The notes beneath the pieces are model-generated. The model did no database searches and was not told the origin of the DNA. It saw only the letters and a program-made list of their open reading frames with translations. A stretch of DNA of 64,000 nucleotides from Balneatrix alpica DSM 16621 (GTDB lineage Bacteria; Pseudomonadota; Gammaproteobacteria; Pseudomonadales; Balneatricaceae), in assembly GCF_000619885.1 (NCBI RefSeq), contig NZ_JHUZ01000006.1, positions 682,001 through 746,000 of the forward strand. The letters are read 5' to 3'. A program made the translations under genes and the position numbers. Below, in pieces: positions 19,408 through 30,519 of this stretch; position 1 is the first letter of the stretch; the number at the start of each line of letters is the position of its first letter.

Positions 19408-22400
19408 ATGCCTAAACGTACAGACATTAAAAGTATCCTGATCATTGGGGCCGGCCCCATTGTGATTGGCCAGGCCTGTGAGTTTGACTACTCCGGTGCT
19501 CAGGCTTGTAAAGCCCTGCGAGAAGAGGGCTATCGCGTCATTCTGGTGAACTCTAATCCGGCCACCATCATGACAGACCCCGCGATGGCGGACTCCACTT
19601 ATATTGAGCCGATTACCTGGCAAACCGTCGCGCGGATTATCGAAAAAGAACGCCCTGATGCGATTCTACCTACGATGGGTGGACAGACTGCGCTGAACTG
19701 TGCCCTGGCGCTGGAGCGCGAAGGTGTGTTGGCCAAGTTTGGGGTGGAAATGATCGGCGCTAATGCTGACACCATCGACAAGGCTGAAAATCGCGATCGT
19801 TTTGACGTGGCCATGCGCAAGATTGGCCTGGAGTGTCCGCGTGCCTCTATCGCCCATAGCATGGAAGAGGCCTGGAAGGTGCAGGAAGATATTGGCTTCC
19901 CTTGCATCATTCGTCCTTCTTTTACCATGGGGGGATCAGGCGGCGGTATCGCTTACAATAAAGAAGAGTTTGAAGAGATCTGCTTGCGCGGTCTGGATAT
20001 GTCGCCGACCAATGAGCTGCTGATTGACGAGTCGCTGATCGGTTGGAAAGAGTATGAAATGGAGGTGGTGCGTGATCGTAACGACAACTGCATCATCGTC
20101 TGCGCGATTGAAAACTTTGACGCCATGGGCGTGCATACCGGTGACTCCATTACTGTTGCGCCGGCACAAACGCTAACCGATAAAGAATATCAACTGATGC
20201 GTAATGCGTCTTTGGCGGTTTTGCGTGAGATCGGTGTAGAAACCGGTGGTTCTAACGTCCAGTTTGGGATTGATCCTAAAACGGGACGGATGGTGGTGAT
20301 TGAGATGAACCCGCGGGTGTCGCGTTCTTCTGCGTTGGCCTCCAAAGCCACCGGGTTCCCTATTGCTAAAATTGCGGCCAAGCTGGCGGTTGGCTATACC
20401 CTGGATGAATTGCAGAACGATATTACCGGCGGGCGTACGCCTGCATCGTTCGAGCCCTCAATCGATTATGTCGTTACCAAGGTGCCGCGTTTTACCTTTG
20501 AAAAGTTCCCTCAGGCTAATGATCGTTTAACCACCCAAATGAAATCTGTGGGTGAAGTGATGGCGATTGGCCGTACTTTCCAAGAATCCCTGCAAAAAGC
20601 ATTGCGTGGTCTGGAAGTGGGTAAAACCGGGTTAAATCCGGTACAGGATTTAACCGACTCTGAGGCGCGTGATCGCTTAGTGCGTGAGCTGAAGACACCG
20701 GGTGCTGATCGTATTTGGTATCTGGCGGATGCCTTCCGCTTCGGTATGACCCAGGAAGAAATTTACCAGCTGTCTGGTATCGATCCCTGGTTCTTGGTTC
20801 AGGTAGAGGATCTGGTCAAAGAAGAACAGCGTATCAGTAAGCTGGGCTTAGCTGACCTGGAGCGTGATAACCTGTGGCGTATCAAGCGTAAAGGCTTCTC
20901 TGATGCTCGCTTGGCGGAGCTGATGGGGGTTAGCGAGAAGGAGCTGCGTAAGCGTCGTTGGGCGTTGGGTGTGCATCCGGTTTATAAGCGGGTCGACACC
21001 TGTGCCGCTGAGTTCGCCACTGACACCGCTTATATGTATTCCACTTATGAGGAAGAGTGCGAAGCCAACCCCAGCAATCGTGACAAGATCATGGTTTTAG
21101 GTGGTGGCCCAAATCGTATCGGTCAGGGTATTGAGTTTGATTACTGCTGCGTTCATGCGGCCTTGGCCATGCGTGAAGATGGCTATGAAACCATCATGGT
21201 TAACTGCAACCCTGAGACGGTTTCCACCGATTATGACACCTCTGATCGCCTCTATTTTGAACCGGTGACCTTGGAAGATGTATTGGAAATCGTCAAGGTA
21301 GAACAGCCCAAAGGGGTGATCGTGCAATTCGGCGGTCAGACGCCGCTGAAGTTGGCAGTTGCGCTGGAAGAGGCTGGCGTGCCCATCATTGGGACTACGC
21401 CGGATGCGATCGACCGGGCTGAGGACCGTGAGCGCTTCCAGCATATGTTGCAAAAGCTGGAGCTGAAACAGCCTGCTAATGCCACCGTGCGTAGTCTGGA
21501 TGAAGCTGTGCGGGCTGCTGAGCAAATTGGTTATCCGCTGGTAGTTCGCCCTTCCTATGTATTGGGTGGGCGGGCAATGGAAATCGTGCACAAGGAAGAT
21601 GAGCTGCGTCGTTATATGAATACGGCGGTGCAGGTTTCTAACGAAGCGCCGGTGTTGTTGGATCGCTTCCTTAATAATGCCATTGAAGTGGATATCGATG
21701 CGGTCAGTGATGGTCAGCAGGTGGTGATTGGTGCCATCATGCAGCACATTGAAGAGTGTGGGGTGCACTCCGGTGACTCGGCGTGCTCATTGCCTCCTTA
21801 CAGCTTGCCGAAGAATGTGCAGGATGAAATGCGTGAGATGGTCAAGAAAATGGCCATTGAGCTAGGAGTAGTGGGCCTGATGAACGTACAGTTGGCCTGG
21901 CAGGATGGCCATGTGTATGTGATTGAGGTGAATCCGCGTGCCTCCCGTACTGTGCCTTTTGTCTCCAAGTGTATTGGTCAGTCGCTGGCGAAAGTTGCTG
22001 CCCGCGCGATGGCGGGAAGTAGCCTGGAACAGCAGGGCTTTACTCGTGAAATCGTGCCGCCTTATTACTCTGTTAAAGAGGCTGTTTTCCCCTTCAATAA
22101 GTTCCCAGGCGTCGACCCTATCCTGAGTCCGGAAATGAAATCTACGGGTGAAGTGATGGGGGTGGGTGCGAGCTTTGCCGAGGCCTTTGCTAAAGCAACG
22201 CTGGGTGCTGGTGAGAAATTGCCCAAGTTGGGTAAGGCATTCCTGAGCGTGCGCGAGAGTGATAAGGGTAGTGTTGCCATGGTGGCTCGTGATCTGCTCG
22301 CCTTGGGCTTCAGTCTGGTGGCTACCAGTGGTACGCACCGCGTGCTGACGGAAGCGGGTCTGCAGGCTGAAGTGGTCAATAAAGTCACCGAAGGGCGTCC

Positions 22401-22629
22401 CAATATCGTCGACATGATTAAAAATGACGAAATCGCCTATGTGGTTAATACGACCGAAGGGCGTCAGGCAATTGAGGACTCTTCTTTGATTCGCCGCTCT
22501 GCACTTCAGCATAAGATTCCGTATACTACGACGCTGGCTGGCGCTACTGCGATCTGTATGGCGCTGCGTTTTGGTGAACTGAGTCAGGTCCATCGCTTAC
22601 AGGACCTTCATGCGAGTGTTGAAGTATGA
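19408..22629 (+). CDS. carB: Carbamoyl-phosphate synthase large subunit
   Basis: 1073 residues with the duplicated ATP-grasp architecture: first half with [17 protein letters not shown] and the [10 protein letters not shown] loop, second half with [17 protein letters not shown] and [14 protein letters not shown]-terminal MGS-like allosteric domain ([14 protein letters not shown]) follows. It makes carbamoyl phosphate from bicarbonate, two ATP and ammonia channelled from CarA. A 63-base gap to carA contains a GGCCGC/GCGGCC hairpin without a T run. Its stop overlaps the greA start (ATGA). Confidence 0.98.
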   Translation: MPKRTDIKSILIIGAGPIVIGQACEFDYSGAQACKALREEGYRVILVNSNPATIMTDPAMADSTYIEPITWQTVARIIEKERPDAILPTMGGQTALNCALALEREGVLAKFGVEMIGANADTIDKAENRDRFDVAMRKIGLECPRASIAHSMEEAWKVQEDIGFPCIIRPSFTMGGSGGGIAYNKEEFEEICLRGLDMSPTNELLIDESLIGWKEYEMEVVRDRNDNCIIVCAIENFDAMGVHTGDSITVAPAQTLTDKEYQLMRNASLAVLREIGVETGGSNVQFGIDPKTGRMVVIEMNPRVSRSSALASKATGFPIAKIAAKLAVGYTLDELQNDITGGRTPASFEPSIDYVVTKVPRFTFEKFPQANDRLTTQMKSVGEVMAIGRTFQESLQKALRGLEVGKTGLNPVQDLTDSEARDRLVRELKTPGADRIWYLADAFRFGMTQEEIYQLSGIDPWFLVQVEDLVKEEQRISKLGLADLERDNLWRIKRKGFSDARLAELMGVSEKELRKRRWALGVHPVYKRVDTCAAEFATDTAYMYSTYEEECEANPSNRDKIMVLGGGPNRIGQGIEFDYCCVHAALAMREDGYETIMVNCNPETVSTDYDTSDRLYFEPVTLEDVLEIVKVEQPKGVIVQFGGQTPLKLAVALEEAGVPIIGTTPDAIDRAEDRERFQHMLQKLELKQPANATVRSLDEAVRAAEQIGYPLVVRPSYVLGGRAMEIVHKEDELRRYMNTAVQVSNEAPVLLDRFLNNAIEVDIDAVSDGQQVVIGAIMQHIEECGVHSGDSACSLPPYSLPKNVQDEMREMVKKMAIELGVVGLMNVQLAWQDGHVYVIEVNPRASRTVPFVSKCIGQSLAKVAARAMAGSSLEQQGFTREIVPPYYSVKEAVFPFNKFPGVDPILSPEMKSTGEVMGVGASFAEAFAKATLGAGEKLPKLGKAFLSVRESDKGSVAMVARDLLALGFSLVATSGTHRVLTEAGLQAEVVNKVTEGRPNIVDMIKNDEIAYVVNTTEGRQAIEDSSLIRRSALQHKIPYTTTLAGATAICMALRFGELSQVHRLQDLHASVEV

Positions 22630-23102
22630 GTAAGATCCCTATGACCGTGCAGGGCGAGCGTATGCTGCGTGAGGAGCTCGCTCGTCTGAAGACGGTCGAT
22701 CGCCCCCGTATCATTGCTGCTATTGCTGAGGCTCGGGAGCATGGTGATTTGAAAGAAAACGCGGAATATCATGCTGCCCGTGAGCAGCAGGGTTTTTGCG
22801 AAGGGCGTATCAAAGAGATCGAATCCAAGCTGGCGAGTGCTCAGGTGATTGATGTGACAACCCTGCCTAAAACGGGCAAGGTTATCTTCGGCGTAACCGT
22901 TGAGCTGATCAACCTGGAAACCGATGGAGAAGTCCGTTATCAAATCGTAGGTGATGACGAGGCGGATCTAAAGGTTGGTAAGATTTCTGTCAACTCACCG
23001 ATTGCTCGTGCTTTGATCGGCAAAGAGGAAGGTGAGGTCGTGGCGGTGAAAACCCCTAATGGCGTTGTGGAGTATGAGATTGCTGGGGTGGATTACCAGT
23101 AA
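22626..23102 (+). CDS. greA: Transcription elongation factor GreA
   Basis: 158 residues. The N-terminal coiled coil has the acidic tip [15 protein letters not shown] that reaches into the RNA polymerase secondary channel to stimulate cleavage of backtracked RNA. The C-terminal FKBP-like domain includes [26 protein letters not shown]. It overlaps carB by four bases, as in Pseudomonas, and is followed by a strong terminator. Confidence 0.98.
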   Translation: MSKIPMTVQGERMLREELARLKTVDRPRIIAAIAEAREHGDLKENAEYHAAREQQGFCEGRIKEIESKLASAQVIDVTTLPKTGKVIFGVTVELINLETDGEVRYQIVGDDEADLKVGKISVNSPIARALIGKEEGEVVAVKTPNGVVEYEIAGVDYQ

Positions 23103-23120
23103 TCACTGCCATGACGGCAT

Positions 23121-23150
23121 AAAAAAGAGCGCTTAGTGCGCTCTTTTTTG
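23121..23150. terminator. Bidirectional terminator between greA and yhbY
   Basis: AAAAAAGAGCGC (23121-23132) and GCGCTCTTTTTT (23138-23149) form a perfect 12-bp stem with a 5-base loop and T runs on both strands, serving the convergent greA and yhbY. Confidence 0.9.
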
Positions 23151-23167
23151 TTTTACAAATCCACTGA

Positions 23168-23479
23168 TCAATAGCCAAGGCGTTGTAGGTTAGACAGCTT
23201 GGGGTTGGGTTTCAGTGCTTTGCGGAAGAATAAGCCAATATTGCCAATGACATGGATCAGTTCGGCTTCGCACACCTTGGCCAGATCCTGCATTACCTCG
23301 CGTTTCACCTCGCGATCTGGAATGCTGAATTTGACTTTGATTAGTTCGTGATCTTCCAGGGCGCGGTCGGTTTCCTGGACGACGCCTTCGGAAAGCCCCC
23401 GGTCAGAGACGTAGACTACCGGCTTAAGCTGGTGGCCTAGGCCGCGCAGGCGCTTTTTTTCTTCAATCGATAAGCTCAT
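23168..23479 (-). CDS. yhbY: CRM-domain RNA-binding protein YhbY
   Basis: 103 residues making a single CRM domain: LSIEEKKRLRGLGHQLKPVVYVSDRGLSEGV, then LIKVKFSIPDREVKRE and the C-terminal IGNIGLFFRK. In E. coli YhbY associates with pre-50S particles, so a role in ribosome assembly is likely. Divergent from rlmE, an rRNA methylase, as in most relatives. A GCCAATT/AATTGGC inverted repeat (23519-23538) lies in the shared promoter region, meaning unknown. Confidence 0.93.
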   Translation of the reverse strand: MSLSIEEKKRLRGLGHQLKPVVYVSDRGLSEGVVQETDRALEDHELIKVKFSIPDREVKREVMQDLAKVCEAELIHVIGNIGLFFRKALKPNPKLSNLQRLGY

Positions 23480-23583
23480 AATTGCGTGTTCGACACTCGT
23501 GTCTATATTGCGAAAGTAGCCAATTTTACTGAATTGGCCTAGTTAAGAGTAGCATTTTTCTAGAAGTTGGTTGGAGTAGATCC

Positions 23584-24204
23584 TTGGCGCGTTCAAAAAG
23601 CAGTGGCCGTTGGCTCAAAGAGCACTTTGATGATGTCTATGTCAAAAAGTCTCAGCAGGAAGGCTATCGTTCCCGCGCCAGTTACAAATTGTTGGAATTG
23701 CACGAGAAGGATCGCCTGTTTCGGCAGGGGATGCGTGTAGTAGACTTGGGGGCAGCTCCTGGAGGTTGGTCACAGGTGGTGGCGGAGTTGGTAGGAAGTC
23801 AGGGGGTTGTAATAGCTTCTGACATCTTGTCGATGGATGCCTTACCTGGCGTCACCTTTATTCAGGGAGACTTCACCGAGGATGCGGTGTATCAGGCAAT
23901 CTTGGAGGCGATGGGGGGTGAACAGGCCGATCTTGTAATTTCGGACATGGCCCCCAATATGAGTGGTAATTCCAGTATCGACCAGCCCAAAGCCATGTAC
24001 TTGGTAGAACTGGCGCTGGATCTGGCGTGTACGGTATTGAAACCCAATGGTATCTTTGTCGCCAAGGTGTTCCAAGGAGAGGGGTTTCAGGAGTATATGC
24101 AGGCATTGCGTGACAGCTTTGCTCAGGTGCTGACACGTAAGCCGGATGCCTCAAGAGCACGCTCCCGTGAGGTCTATCTGGTGGCGAAAGGGTTTCGTGG
24201 CTGA
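23584..24204 (+). CDS. rlmE: 23S rRNA 2'-O-ribose methyltransferase RlmE (FtsJ/RrmJ)
   Basis: 206 residues of the Rossmann-fold FtsJ family. N-terminal [38 protein letters not shown]-adenosylmethionine motif [14 protein letters not shown], then DMAPNMSG and the catalytic K-D-K set. It methylates U2552 in the A loop of 23S rRNA, a late 50S assembly step. It starts with TTG at 23584, with GGAG seven bases upstream. The protease gene ftsH follows 37 bases later. Confidence 0.96.
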   Translation: MARSKSSGRWLKEHFDDVYVKKSQQEGYRSRASYKLLELHEKDRLFRQGMRVVDLGAAPGGWSQVVAELVGSQGVVIASDILSMDALPGVTFIQGDFTEDAVYQAILEAMGGEQADLVISDMAPNMSGNSSIDQPKAMYLVELALDLACTVLKPNGIFVAKVFQGEGFQEYMQALRDSFAQVLTRKPDASRARSREVYLVAKGFRG

Positions 24205-24241
24205 GGCCGCCAATGTTTTATAGGTTGAAGAGGAAAGGCTC

Positions 24242-26227
24242 TTGAACGATATGGCAAAAAATCTGGTGCTGTGGCTCATTATCGCTGCGGTGCTGTTAAC
24301 GGTGTTTAATAACTTCAGCGTTGAATCTGATGGTCAGCGTTTGAATTATTCTGATTTTGTTGCAGAAGTGCAGGCAGATCGGGTCAGTCGAGTTGTGATT
24401 GATGGCTACATCATTCAGGGGACTCGTGTAGGGGGGGATCGCTTTGAAACGGTTCGTCCGGCTGTACAGGATCCTAAGCTGATTGATGACTTGCTGCAGC
24501 ATGGGGTGATTGTTGAGGGTAAGATGCCTGAGCAGCAAAGCATCTGGACTCAGCTGTTGGTTGCAAGCTTCCCCATCCTGGTCATCATTGCCATCTTCAT
24601 GTTCTTTATGCGGCAAATGCAGGGGGGCGGTGGTAAAGGCGGCCCTATGTCATTTGGCAAGAGCCGTGCCCGTCTGATGAGCGAAGATCAGATTAAAACC
24701 ACTTTCGCAGACGTGGCGGGAGTGGATGAAGCGAAAGAAGACGTTAAAGAGCTTGTCGATTTCCTTAAAGATCCCGGTAAGTTTCAGCGCTTGGGCGGTA
24801 AAATCCCTCGTGGTGTGCTGATGGCAGGCCCTCCTGGTACTGGTAAGACTCTGCTGGCCCGCGCCATTGCTGGTGAAGCTAAGGTGCCATTTTTCAGCAT
24901 TTCCGGTTCTGATTTCGTTGAAATGTTTGTAGGTGTGGGTGCGTCTCGTGTGCGTGACATGTTTGAGCAGGCAAAAAAACAAGCACCTTGCATTATCTTT
25001 ATCGATGAAATTGACGCGGTTGGACGTCATCGCGGCTCTGGCATGGGTGGTGGGCATGATGAGCGTGAGCAGACCCTGAACCAGTTGTTGGTGGAAATGG
25101 ATGGTTTTGAGGGTAACGAAGGCATTATCGTAATCGCTGCAACTAACCGTCCGGATGTGTTGGATGCGGCACTGCTGCGTCCCGGTCGTTTTGATCGTCA
25201 GGTTCATGTTGGGTTGCCTGATATTCGTGGGCGTGAGTCCATTCTGAAAGTGCACATGCGCAAGGTGCCAGTAGCGGATGATGTACGTCCTGATCTGATT
25301 GCTCGAGGAACGCCAGGCTTCTCAGGGGCTGATTTGGCCAACTTGGTCAACGAGGCGGCACTCTTTGCTGCTCGCGCTAACCAGCGTTTAGTGACGATGC
25401 AGCTGCTGGACAAGGCGAAAGACAAGATCATGATGGGGGCTGAGCGCAAATCTATGGTGATGAGCCATAAAGAGCGTCTGAATACGGCTTATCATGAAGC
25501 GGGTCATGCGATTGTTGGTCGTTTGATGCCAGAACATGATCCTGTTTATAAAGTGACCATTATTCCTCGTGGACGAGCCTTGGGCGTGACTATGTTCCTG
25601 CCGGAAGAGGATCGTTATAGCCACAGTAAGCAGGCTATCCTTAGTCAGATCTGTAGCCTTTATGGTGGGCGTATTGCTGAGGAAATGACTCTTGGTAAAA
25701 ACGGCGTGACCACAGGGGCCTCCAATGATATTCAGCGTGCTACTCAGTTGGCGCGTAATATGATCACCCGTTGGGGGTTGTCGGATAAATTGGGGCCGTT
25801 GCTCTATGGTGATGAGGATGCGGATCCATTTGGTCGCGGTGCGGGTGCGCCAGGAAAGGGTTATTCCGGTGAGACGGCTAAATTGATCGATGAGGAAGTG
25901 CGCAACGTCATTGATGAGTGCTACAAGCGATCATGGCAGGTTTTGGAAGAAAATCGCGATATTCTTGATGCGATGGCAGAAGCCTTGATTAAGTTTGAAA
26001 CGCTCGATGCTAAACAGATTGACGAACTGATGGCGCGTAAAGAAGTGACTCCTCCGGAAGGCTGGCAGGATTCTCCAAAAGATCCGCCTGCATCTTCAAC
26101 GGGGCAAGGGAAAGCTGAAGAGGCTGTTGAATCTAAGGATCAAGCAGATGAGGCTGCAGATTCAGCGGATGATAAGGAAGATCGCAGTCAGGATCAGCAC
26201 CCGGATATGGGTAAGCCGCTGCACTAA
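24242..26227 (+). CDS. ftsH: ATP-dependent zinc metalloprotease FtsH
   Basis: 661 residues. Two membrane helices (about 6-26 and 98-120) flank a periplasmic domain; a FFMRQMQ linker leads to the AAA+ domain (Walker A GPPGTGKT, Walker [36 protein letters not shown]). The zinc protease domain has HEAGH. The hexamer degrades membrane and short-lived cytoplasmic proteins. TTG 24242 with an upstream GAGGAAAGG gives the MNDMAKNL start I know from pseudomonads; ATG 24251 is the alternative. The last about 60 residues are an acidic, low-complexity tail. Confidence 0.97.
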   Translation: MNDMAKNLVLWLIIAAVLLTVFNNFSVESDGQRLNYSDFVAEVQADRVSRVVIDGYIIQGTRVGGDRFETVRPAVQDPKLIDDLLQHGVIVEGKMPEQQSIWTQLLVASFPILVIIAIFMFFMRQMQGGGGKGGPMSFGKSRARLMSEDQIKTTFADVAGVDEAKEDVKELVDFLKDPGKFQRLGGKIPRGVLMAGPPGTGKTLLARAIAGEAKVPFFSISGSDFVEMFVGVGASRVRDMFEQAKKQAPCIIFIDEIDAVGRHRGSGMGGGHDEREQTLNQLLVEMDGFEGNEGIIVIAATNRPDVLDAALLRPGRFDRQVHVGLPDIRGRESILKVHMRKVPVADDVRPDLIARGTPGFSGADLANLVNEAALFAARANQRLVTMQLLDKAKDKIMMGAERKSMVMSHKERLNTAYHEAGHAIVGRLMPEHDPVYKVTIIPRGRALGVTMFLPEEDRYSHSKQAILSQICSLYGGRIAEEMTLGKNGVTTGASNDIQRATQLARNMITRWGLSDKLGPLLYGDEDADPFGRGAGAPGKGYSGETAKLIDEEVRNVIDECYKRSWQVLEENRDILDAMAEALIKFETLDAKQIDELMARKEVTPPEGWQDSPKDPPASSTGQGKAEEAVESKDQADEAADSADDKEDRSQDQHPDMGKPLH

Positions 26228-26250
26228 TAGAAAGGTTTCGGCTGTGATAA

Positions 26251-26280
26251 ACAGGCTGGCATAATGTCAGCCTGTTTTTG
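26251..26280 (+). terminator. Terminator between ftsH and folP
   Basis: ACAGGCTG (26251-26258) pairs with CAGCCTGT (26268-26275), followed by TTTTTG. It ends 14 bases before the folP start, so downstream genes need readthrough or another promoter. Confidence 0.7.
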
Positions 26281-26293
26281 TTTGGGGGTATGC

Positions 26294-27130
26294 ATGGCGC
26301 AACTGATTAGCAAAGGGCGACAGCTAAGCTTGAGTCAGCCACAGGTGATGGGGATTTTAAATGTCACCCCGGACTCTTTCTCGGATGGCGGTCGGGTGTA
26401 TAAAACCCTTGATAAAGCGTTGTTTTTGGCAGAGCAGATGATGCATGAGGGGGCTGCCATTATTGACGTGGGTGGGGAGTCAACTCGTCCAGGTGCAGCT
26501 CCTGTGTCAGAGCAGGAGGAAATTGAGCGGGTGGTGCCGGTTGTAGAGGCGATTGCAGCCCGTTTGGATGTTTGGGTGTCGGTTGATAGTAGCACGCCAG
26601 CAGTGATGACTTCCTCAGCCAGGGCGGGGGCGGCAATGTTGAATGATGTTCGTGCATTTCAGCGCCCTGGAGCATTAGAAGCGGCGGCAGCTGCGTCTAT
26701 CCCCCTGTGTGTGATGCATATGCAGGGCGAGCCTCAAACCATGCAGTCTGCACCTGAATATCAAGATGTGGTGAAGCAGGTTAAGAGTTTTCTGTTGGAG
26801 CGAGCCTGTCGTTGTCAGGAATACGGTATAGCCGCCGAACAAATAGTGTTGGATCCCGGTTTTGGTTTTGGTAAGTCACTGTCTCATAACTTGCGTTTGA
26901 TGCAGTCTTTGGTAGAGCTTACTGAGCTGGACTATCCCTTGCTGATAGGGGTATCGCGTAAATCTATGATAGGTCAGGTGACGGGTAAAACGGTCGATCA
27001 GCGCTTGGCGGGTGGCCTGGCGCTGGCGGTCATGGCTTATGAGCGTGGGGCTAGGATTTTTCGGGTGCACGATGTGGCGGCGACTGTGGACGCATTGCGT
27101 ATGGCGGCTGCAGTGATGGAAGAGCGATAA
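26294..27130 (+). CDS. folP: Dihydropteroate synthase
   Basis: 278 residues, TIM-barrel DHPS with both pterin-binding signatures, [15 protein letters not shown] and GGESTRPGA, plus DPGFGFGKS and the late Lys-Ser motif SRKSMIG. It condenses p-aminobenzoate with dihydropterin pyrophosphate in folate synthesis and is the sulfonamide target. I chose ATG 26294 (GGGGG 5 bases upstream); an upstream in-frame start at 26264 would add residues unlike the family and lies in the terminator hairpin. Confidence 0.96.
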   Translation: MAQLISKGRQLSLSQPQVMGILNVTPDSFSDGGRVYKTLDKALFLAEQMMHEGAAIIDVGGESTRPGAAPVSEQEEIERVVPVVEAIAARLDVWVSVDSSTPAVMTSSARAGAAMLNDVRAFQRPGALEAAAAASIPLCVMHMQGEPQTMQSAPEYQDVVKQVKSFLLERACRCQEYGIAAEQIVLDPGFGFGKSLSHNLRLMQSLVELTELDYPLLIGVSRKSMIGQVTGKTVDQRLAGGLALAVMAYERGARIFRVHDVAATVDALRMAAAVMEER

Positions 27131-27140
27131 GGACAACAAG

Positions 27141-28484
27141 ATGTCACGTAAATATTTTGGTACTGATGGGATTCGTGGGCGTGTGGGGGAGTTTCCTATT
27201 ACCCCTGAGTTTGTCATGAAGCTGGGGTGGGCGGCAGGCAAGGTTTTTGCTAAGCAGGGACGCAGCCGTATCGTGATCGGTAAAGATACTCGCTTATCTG
27301 GTTATATGTTTGAGTCCGCTTTGGAGGCTGGCTTGTCGGCAGCTGGGGTGGATGTGCTTTTGCTTGGACCCATGCCAACGCCGGCGATTGCTTATTTAGC
27401 ACGCACCTTTCAGTGTGCTGCGGGTATTGTAATCAGCGCTTCACATAACCCGTTCGAAGATAATGGCATCAAGTTTTTCTCAGCCGAAGGGACTAAGTTG
27501 CCGGACGAGGTTGAGCTGCAGATAGAGGCTATGCTGGATGAGCCTTTCGCCATGGTATCGCCTGCAAGTTTGGGGAAAGCCAAGCGTGTTGATGATGCGG
27601 CTGGGCGCTATATTGAGTTTTGTAAGAGTACCCTAAGTAATCGTCTAAGCTTGCGTGGCATGAAAATTGTGGTGGATTGTGCGCATGGCGCTACCTACCA
27701 CTTAGCTCCTAATGTATTTCAAGAGCTAGGGGCGCAGGTGGTGGAGATTGCCTGCAAGCCTAATGGTATCAACATTAATGATGGGGTGGGTTCGACGGAG
27801 CCGGAAGCCCTGCGTCGAATGGTGTTGCAAGAGCAGGCAGATCTGGGAATCGCCTTTGATGGTGATGGAGACAGAGTTGTGATGGTGGATCATCATGGCA
27901 CTGTCGTTGATGGCGATGAAATTTTGCTGCTGATTGCGCTGGATATGCAAGAGCGGGGTGAGTTGCAGGGTGGGGTGGTTGGAACCTTGATGACCAACTT
28001 TGGCCTGGAGCAGGTATTGCACAAAAGGGGCATTCCCTTTGTGCGTGCCCAGGTGGGGGACCGCTATGTTATGGAGCAGTTATTGAGCCGTGAGTGGTGG
28101 TTAGGTGGTGAAGCTTCGGGTCATATCGTTTGTCGCCATTTGCACTCTACCGGTGATGGCATTATTGCAGCGCTTCAGGTGTTGGCCGCATTAGCACGAC
28201 AGGGTGTGAGCTTAGCGGATGCCCGTAAAGTGATGCAGCGGGTGCCGCAAAAAACCATTAATGTGCGTGTCGCTGAACGCCGTGATCCGCAAAGTATTCC
28301 TGAATTAGTGGCAGAGCTGCAGCGTGTGCAGCAACAAATTGAAGGGGCTGGGCGAGTGGTGTTGCGTGCTTCGGGGACAGAGCCGAAAATTCGTGTCACG
28401 ATTGAGCATGGTGACGCAGCTGAGATGGAGCGTCTTTGTCAGCACCTCGCAGCAGCTGTGGAAAAGTGTTATCAGGGCTTGTAA
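27141..28484 (+). CDS. glmM: Phosphoglucosamine mutase
   Basis: 447 residues of the alpha-D-phosphohexomutase family. [13 protein letters not shown] is at the start, the phosphoserine loop [12 protein letters not shown] near 100, the Mg site DGDGDRV near 243, the sugar-binding GEASGH, and the C-terminal phosphate loop [14 protein letters not shown]. It converts glucosamine-6-phosphate to glucosamine-1-phosphate for UDP-GlcNAc, feeding peptidoglycan and LPS. It follows folP after 10 bases, as in E. coli and Pseudomonas. Confidence 0.98.
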   Translation: MSRKYFGTDGIRGRVGEFPITPEFVMKLGWAAGKVFAKQGRSRIVIGKDTRLSGYMFESALEAGLSAAGVDVLLLGPMPTPAIAYLARTFQCAAGIVISASHNPFEDNGIKFFSAEGTKLPDEVELQIEAMLDEPFAMVSPASLGKAKRVDDAAGRYIEFCKSTLSNRLSLRGMKIVVDCAHGATYHLAPNVFQELGAQVVEIACKPNGININDGVGSTEPEALRRMVLQEQADLGIAFDGDGDRVVMVDHHGTVVDGDEILLLIALDMQERGELQGGVVGTLMTNFGLEQVLHKRGIPFVRAQVGDRYVMEQLLSREWWLGGEASGHIVCRHLHSTGDGIIAALQVLAALARQGVSLADARKVMQRVPQKTINVRVAERRDPQSIPELVAELQRVQQQIEGAGRVVLRASGTEPKIRVTIEHGDAAEMERLCQHLAAAVEKCYQGL

Positions 28485-28536
28485 GTGCCTGATAACTTGG
28501 GTAGTATTGGCGCCGCTTCGATCATGAGGGGGTGCC

Positions 28537-29274
28537 ATGCGACCTAAAATTGTTGCGGGTAACTGGAAGATGCACGGTACTCGTGAGTCTGCCGAACAGT
28601 TGGCGACAGGTCTGGCTAAGCTAGATGTGGATGCTGATGTGGTAGTATTTCCTCCTTATGTTTATTTGGATGTGGTAGCAAAGGCTGCTCCTGGGCTGAA
28701 GTTTGGTGCGCAGGATGTGGCGGTTGAGGTGCAAGGAGCCTTCACTGGTGAAGTCTCGGCGGAAATGCTAGCTGATGTAGGCTGTGCCTATGTGCTGGTT
28801 GGACATTCTGAGCGTCGCTCCCTCTATGCTGAATCCAATGAAGTGGTGGCGCAGAAGTTTTTGGCTGCGCTTCGCGCTGGTTTGACTCCGATGTTATGTG
28901 TTGGGGAGTCGCTGGTTGAGCGTGAGCAGGGACAGGCTGAAGAAGTCGTTTTTGCTCAGCTGCAGGCTGTGCTGGATGTGGCTGGCGCAGATTTGCTTGC
29001 TAAGTCAGTTATTGCTTATGAGCCAGTTTGGGCAATAGGTACTGGCTTGACTGCTAGTCCCGAACAGGCTCAGCAAATGCACCAAGCTATTCGTAACTGG
29101 TTGCGCAAGCAATTGGGTGCACAGGCCGACAGTGTTGCTATCTTGTATGGTGGCAGTGTTAAGGCAGAGAATGCTGCAGAGATTTTTGCCCAGCCTGATG
29201 TTGATGGTGGTCTGGTTGGTGGAGCTTCCTTGAAGCTAAATGAATTTATTGCCATCTGCCGTGCGCGGCAGTGA
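28537..29274 (+). CDS. tpiA: Triosephosphate isomerase
   Basis: 245 residues, TIM barrel with the substrate Lys in GNWKMHG, catalytic His in GHSERR, and catalytic Glu in YEPVWAIGTG; the phosphate loop YGGSVKAEN and GGLVGGASL follow. It interconverts dihydroxyacetone phosphate and glyceraldehyde-3-phosphate. The glmM-tpiA-secG order matches Pseudomonas. A 12-base gap to secG suggests one transcript. Confidence 0.98.
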   Translation: MRPKIVAGNWKMHGTRESAEQLATGLAKLDVDADVVVFPPYVYLDVVAKAAPGLKFGAQDVAVEVQGAFTGEVSAEMLADVGCAYVLVGHSERRSLYAESNEVVAQKFLAALRAGLTPMLCVGESLVEREQGQAEEVVFAQLQAVLDVAGADLLAKSVIAYEPVWAIGTGLTASPEQAQQMHQAIRNWLRKQLGAQADSVAILYGGSVKAENAAEIFAQPDVDGGLVGGASLKLNEFIAICRARQ

Positions 29275-29286
29275 GAGTGGTAGCAG

Positions 29287-29628
29287 ATGGAAACTTTGAT
29301 TTTAGTTGTGCACTTTGCTTTGGCGATTGCCTTTATTGCTCTTGTGCTGTTGCAGCAGGGTAAGGGGGCGGACGCGGGTGCCGCTTTCGGTTCGGGTGCG
29401 TCTCAAACCGTTTTTGGTAGTCAGGGTTCCGGCTCGTTTTTGGGTAAGTTGTCTGCGGCTATTGCTGCGGGTCTTTTTCTGACTAGCTTTGTTTTGGCTA
29501 TTTATGCCAAGCAAAAAGTAACTAAGGTACAAGATGCTGGCGTGCCTGCTGCGCAAGTAATTGAGCAGCAAGTGCAAGAACAAGCAGCTTTGCCTGATCT
29601 GGATCAGCCTCAAAAAACTGATCACTGA
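29287..29628 (+). CDS. secG: Sec translocase subunit SecG
   Basis: 113 residues with two membrane helices (about 3-20 and 53-72) joined by the conserved loop LLQQGKGADAGAAFGSGASQTVFGSQGSGSFL. It is part of the SecYEG protein-conducting channel and helps SecA cycling. The C-terminal tail is Gln-rich and variable, as usual. The tRNA-Leu gene follows 16 bases later. Confidence 0.96.
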   Translation: METLILVVHFALAIAFIALVLLQQGKGADAGAAFGSGASQTVFGSQGSGSFLGKLSAAIAAGLFLTSFVLAIYAKQKVTKVQDAGVPAAQVIEQQVQEQAALPDLDQPQKTDH

Positions 29629-29644
29629 TCAGTAATAGATAAAA

Positions 29645-29731
29645 GCCGAAGTGGTGGAATTGGTAGACACGCTATCTTGAGGGGGTAGTGACCGTCAGGT
29701 CGTGCGGGTTCAAGTCCCGCCTTCGGCACCA
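29645..29731 (+). tRNA. tRNA-Leu (anticodon GAG)
   Basis: An 87-base class II tRNA with encoded CCA. Acceptor GCCGAAG pairs with CTTCGGC; the anticodon arm is CTATC-TTGAGGG-GGTAG with GAG at the anticodon positions; there is a long variable arm, and the T-arm loop GTTCAAGTC. It reads CUC and CUU codons. The location after secG matches Pseudomonas. An AGAGCC/GGCTCT hairpin just downstream may be a processing signal. Confidence 0.96.
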
Positions 29732-29814
29732 TTTTTTACAGAGCCTGGTGGGCTCTCTGTTGCAAGAGTAATGACGCAGGAGTAAGATTTGCGCTTGCGT
29801 TTTTTGCACGTGGA

Positions 29815-29891
<77 letters not shown>

Positions 29892-29907
29892 ACATTTTCT
29901 CTGCAAG

Positions 29908-29931
29908 AAACCCCTCTTTAGGGGTTTTTTG
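29908..29931 (+). terminator. Terminator 1 after tRNA-fMet
   Basis: AAACCCCT (29908-29915) pairs with AGGGGTTT (29920-29927), loop CTTT, followed by T's. Confidence 0.85.
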
Positions 29932-29963
29932 TTAGGTACGGAGAAAGCCCCTAGGGGCAGAGG

Positions 29964-29990
29964 AAATGGGTCTTGGACCCATTTTTTATT
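29964..29990 (+). terminator. Terminator 2 / possible attenuator in the rimP leader
   Basis: AAATGGGTC (29964-29972) pairs perfectly with GACCCATTT (29976-29984) and runs into TTTATT. It ends about 30 bases before the rimP start. A palindrome GCCCCTAGGGGC (29947-29958) lies between the two terminators and could compete for pairing with terminator 1. Confidence 0.8.
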
Positions 29991-30019
29991 TGTGCTTCGT
30001 ACGGCTGAGGTGAATTCAG

Positions 30020-30478
30020 GTGTCAACGAAAGAATTAGCACTGATCAAGATGCTTGAGCCCGTGGTGACCGGGCTGGGCTTTGTGTTGTGGGGACTCGAG
30101 TTTTTAAATCAGGGTCGCAACAGCGTTTTACGTATTTATATTGATAAGCCCGATGTGGGTATCAATGTTGATGATTGCGCCAGCGTTAGCCGTCAAGCCA
30201 GCGCCATACTGGATGTAGAAGACCCTATTGCCGGTGAGTATGTGCTGGAGGTTTCCTCGCCAGGTATGGATCGCCCGCTGTTTAATCTGGAACAGTTCCA
30301 GGGTTATATCGGTAGCCTAGTGAAATTGCGCTTGCGCATGCCCTTTGAAGGGCGGCGAAAGTTTGTGGGGCGCCTGAACGGGATCGAAAATGATGAGATC
30401 GTGTTGCAGGTGGAGAGTACCGAATACTTGTTGCCTTACGAGTTAATCGAAAAGGCCAATGTGGTACCGGAATTTTAA
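30020..30478 (+). CDS. rimP: Ribosome maturation factor RimP
   Basis: 152 residues; [28 protein letters not shown], then [24 protein letters not shown] and [14 protein letters not shown], all RimP family blocks, with a C-terminal SH3-like barrel. RimP helps mature the 30S subunit. It starts with GTG at 30020. It heads the classic rimP-nusA-infB-rbfA-truB-rpsO-pnp operon. No promoter fits between terminator 2 and the start, so expression probably depends on readthrough. Confidence 0.96.
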   Translation: MSTKELALIKMLEPVVTGLGFVLWGLEFLNQGRNSVLRIYIDKPDVGINVDDCASVSRQASAILDVEDPIAGEYVLEVSSPGMDRPLFNLEQFQGYIGSLVKLRLRMPFEGRRKFVGRLNGIENDEIVLQVESTEYLLPYELIEKANVVPEF

Positions 30479-30519
30479 GGATTGTCAGCGAGTAGCTGCT
30501 TACAAAGCGAGGCAGGGGC

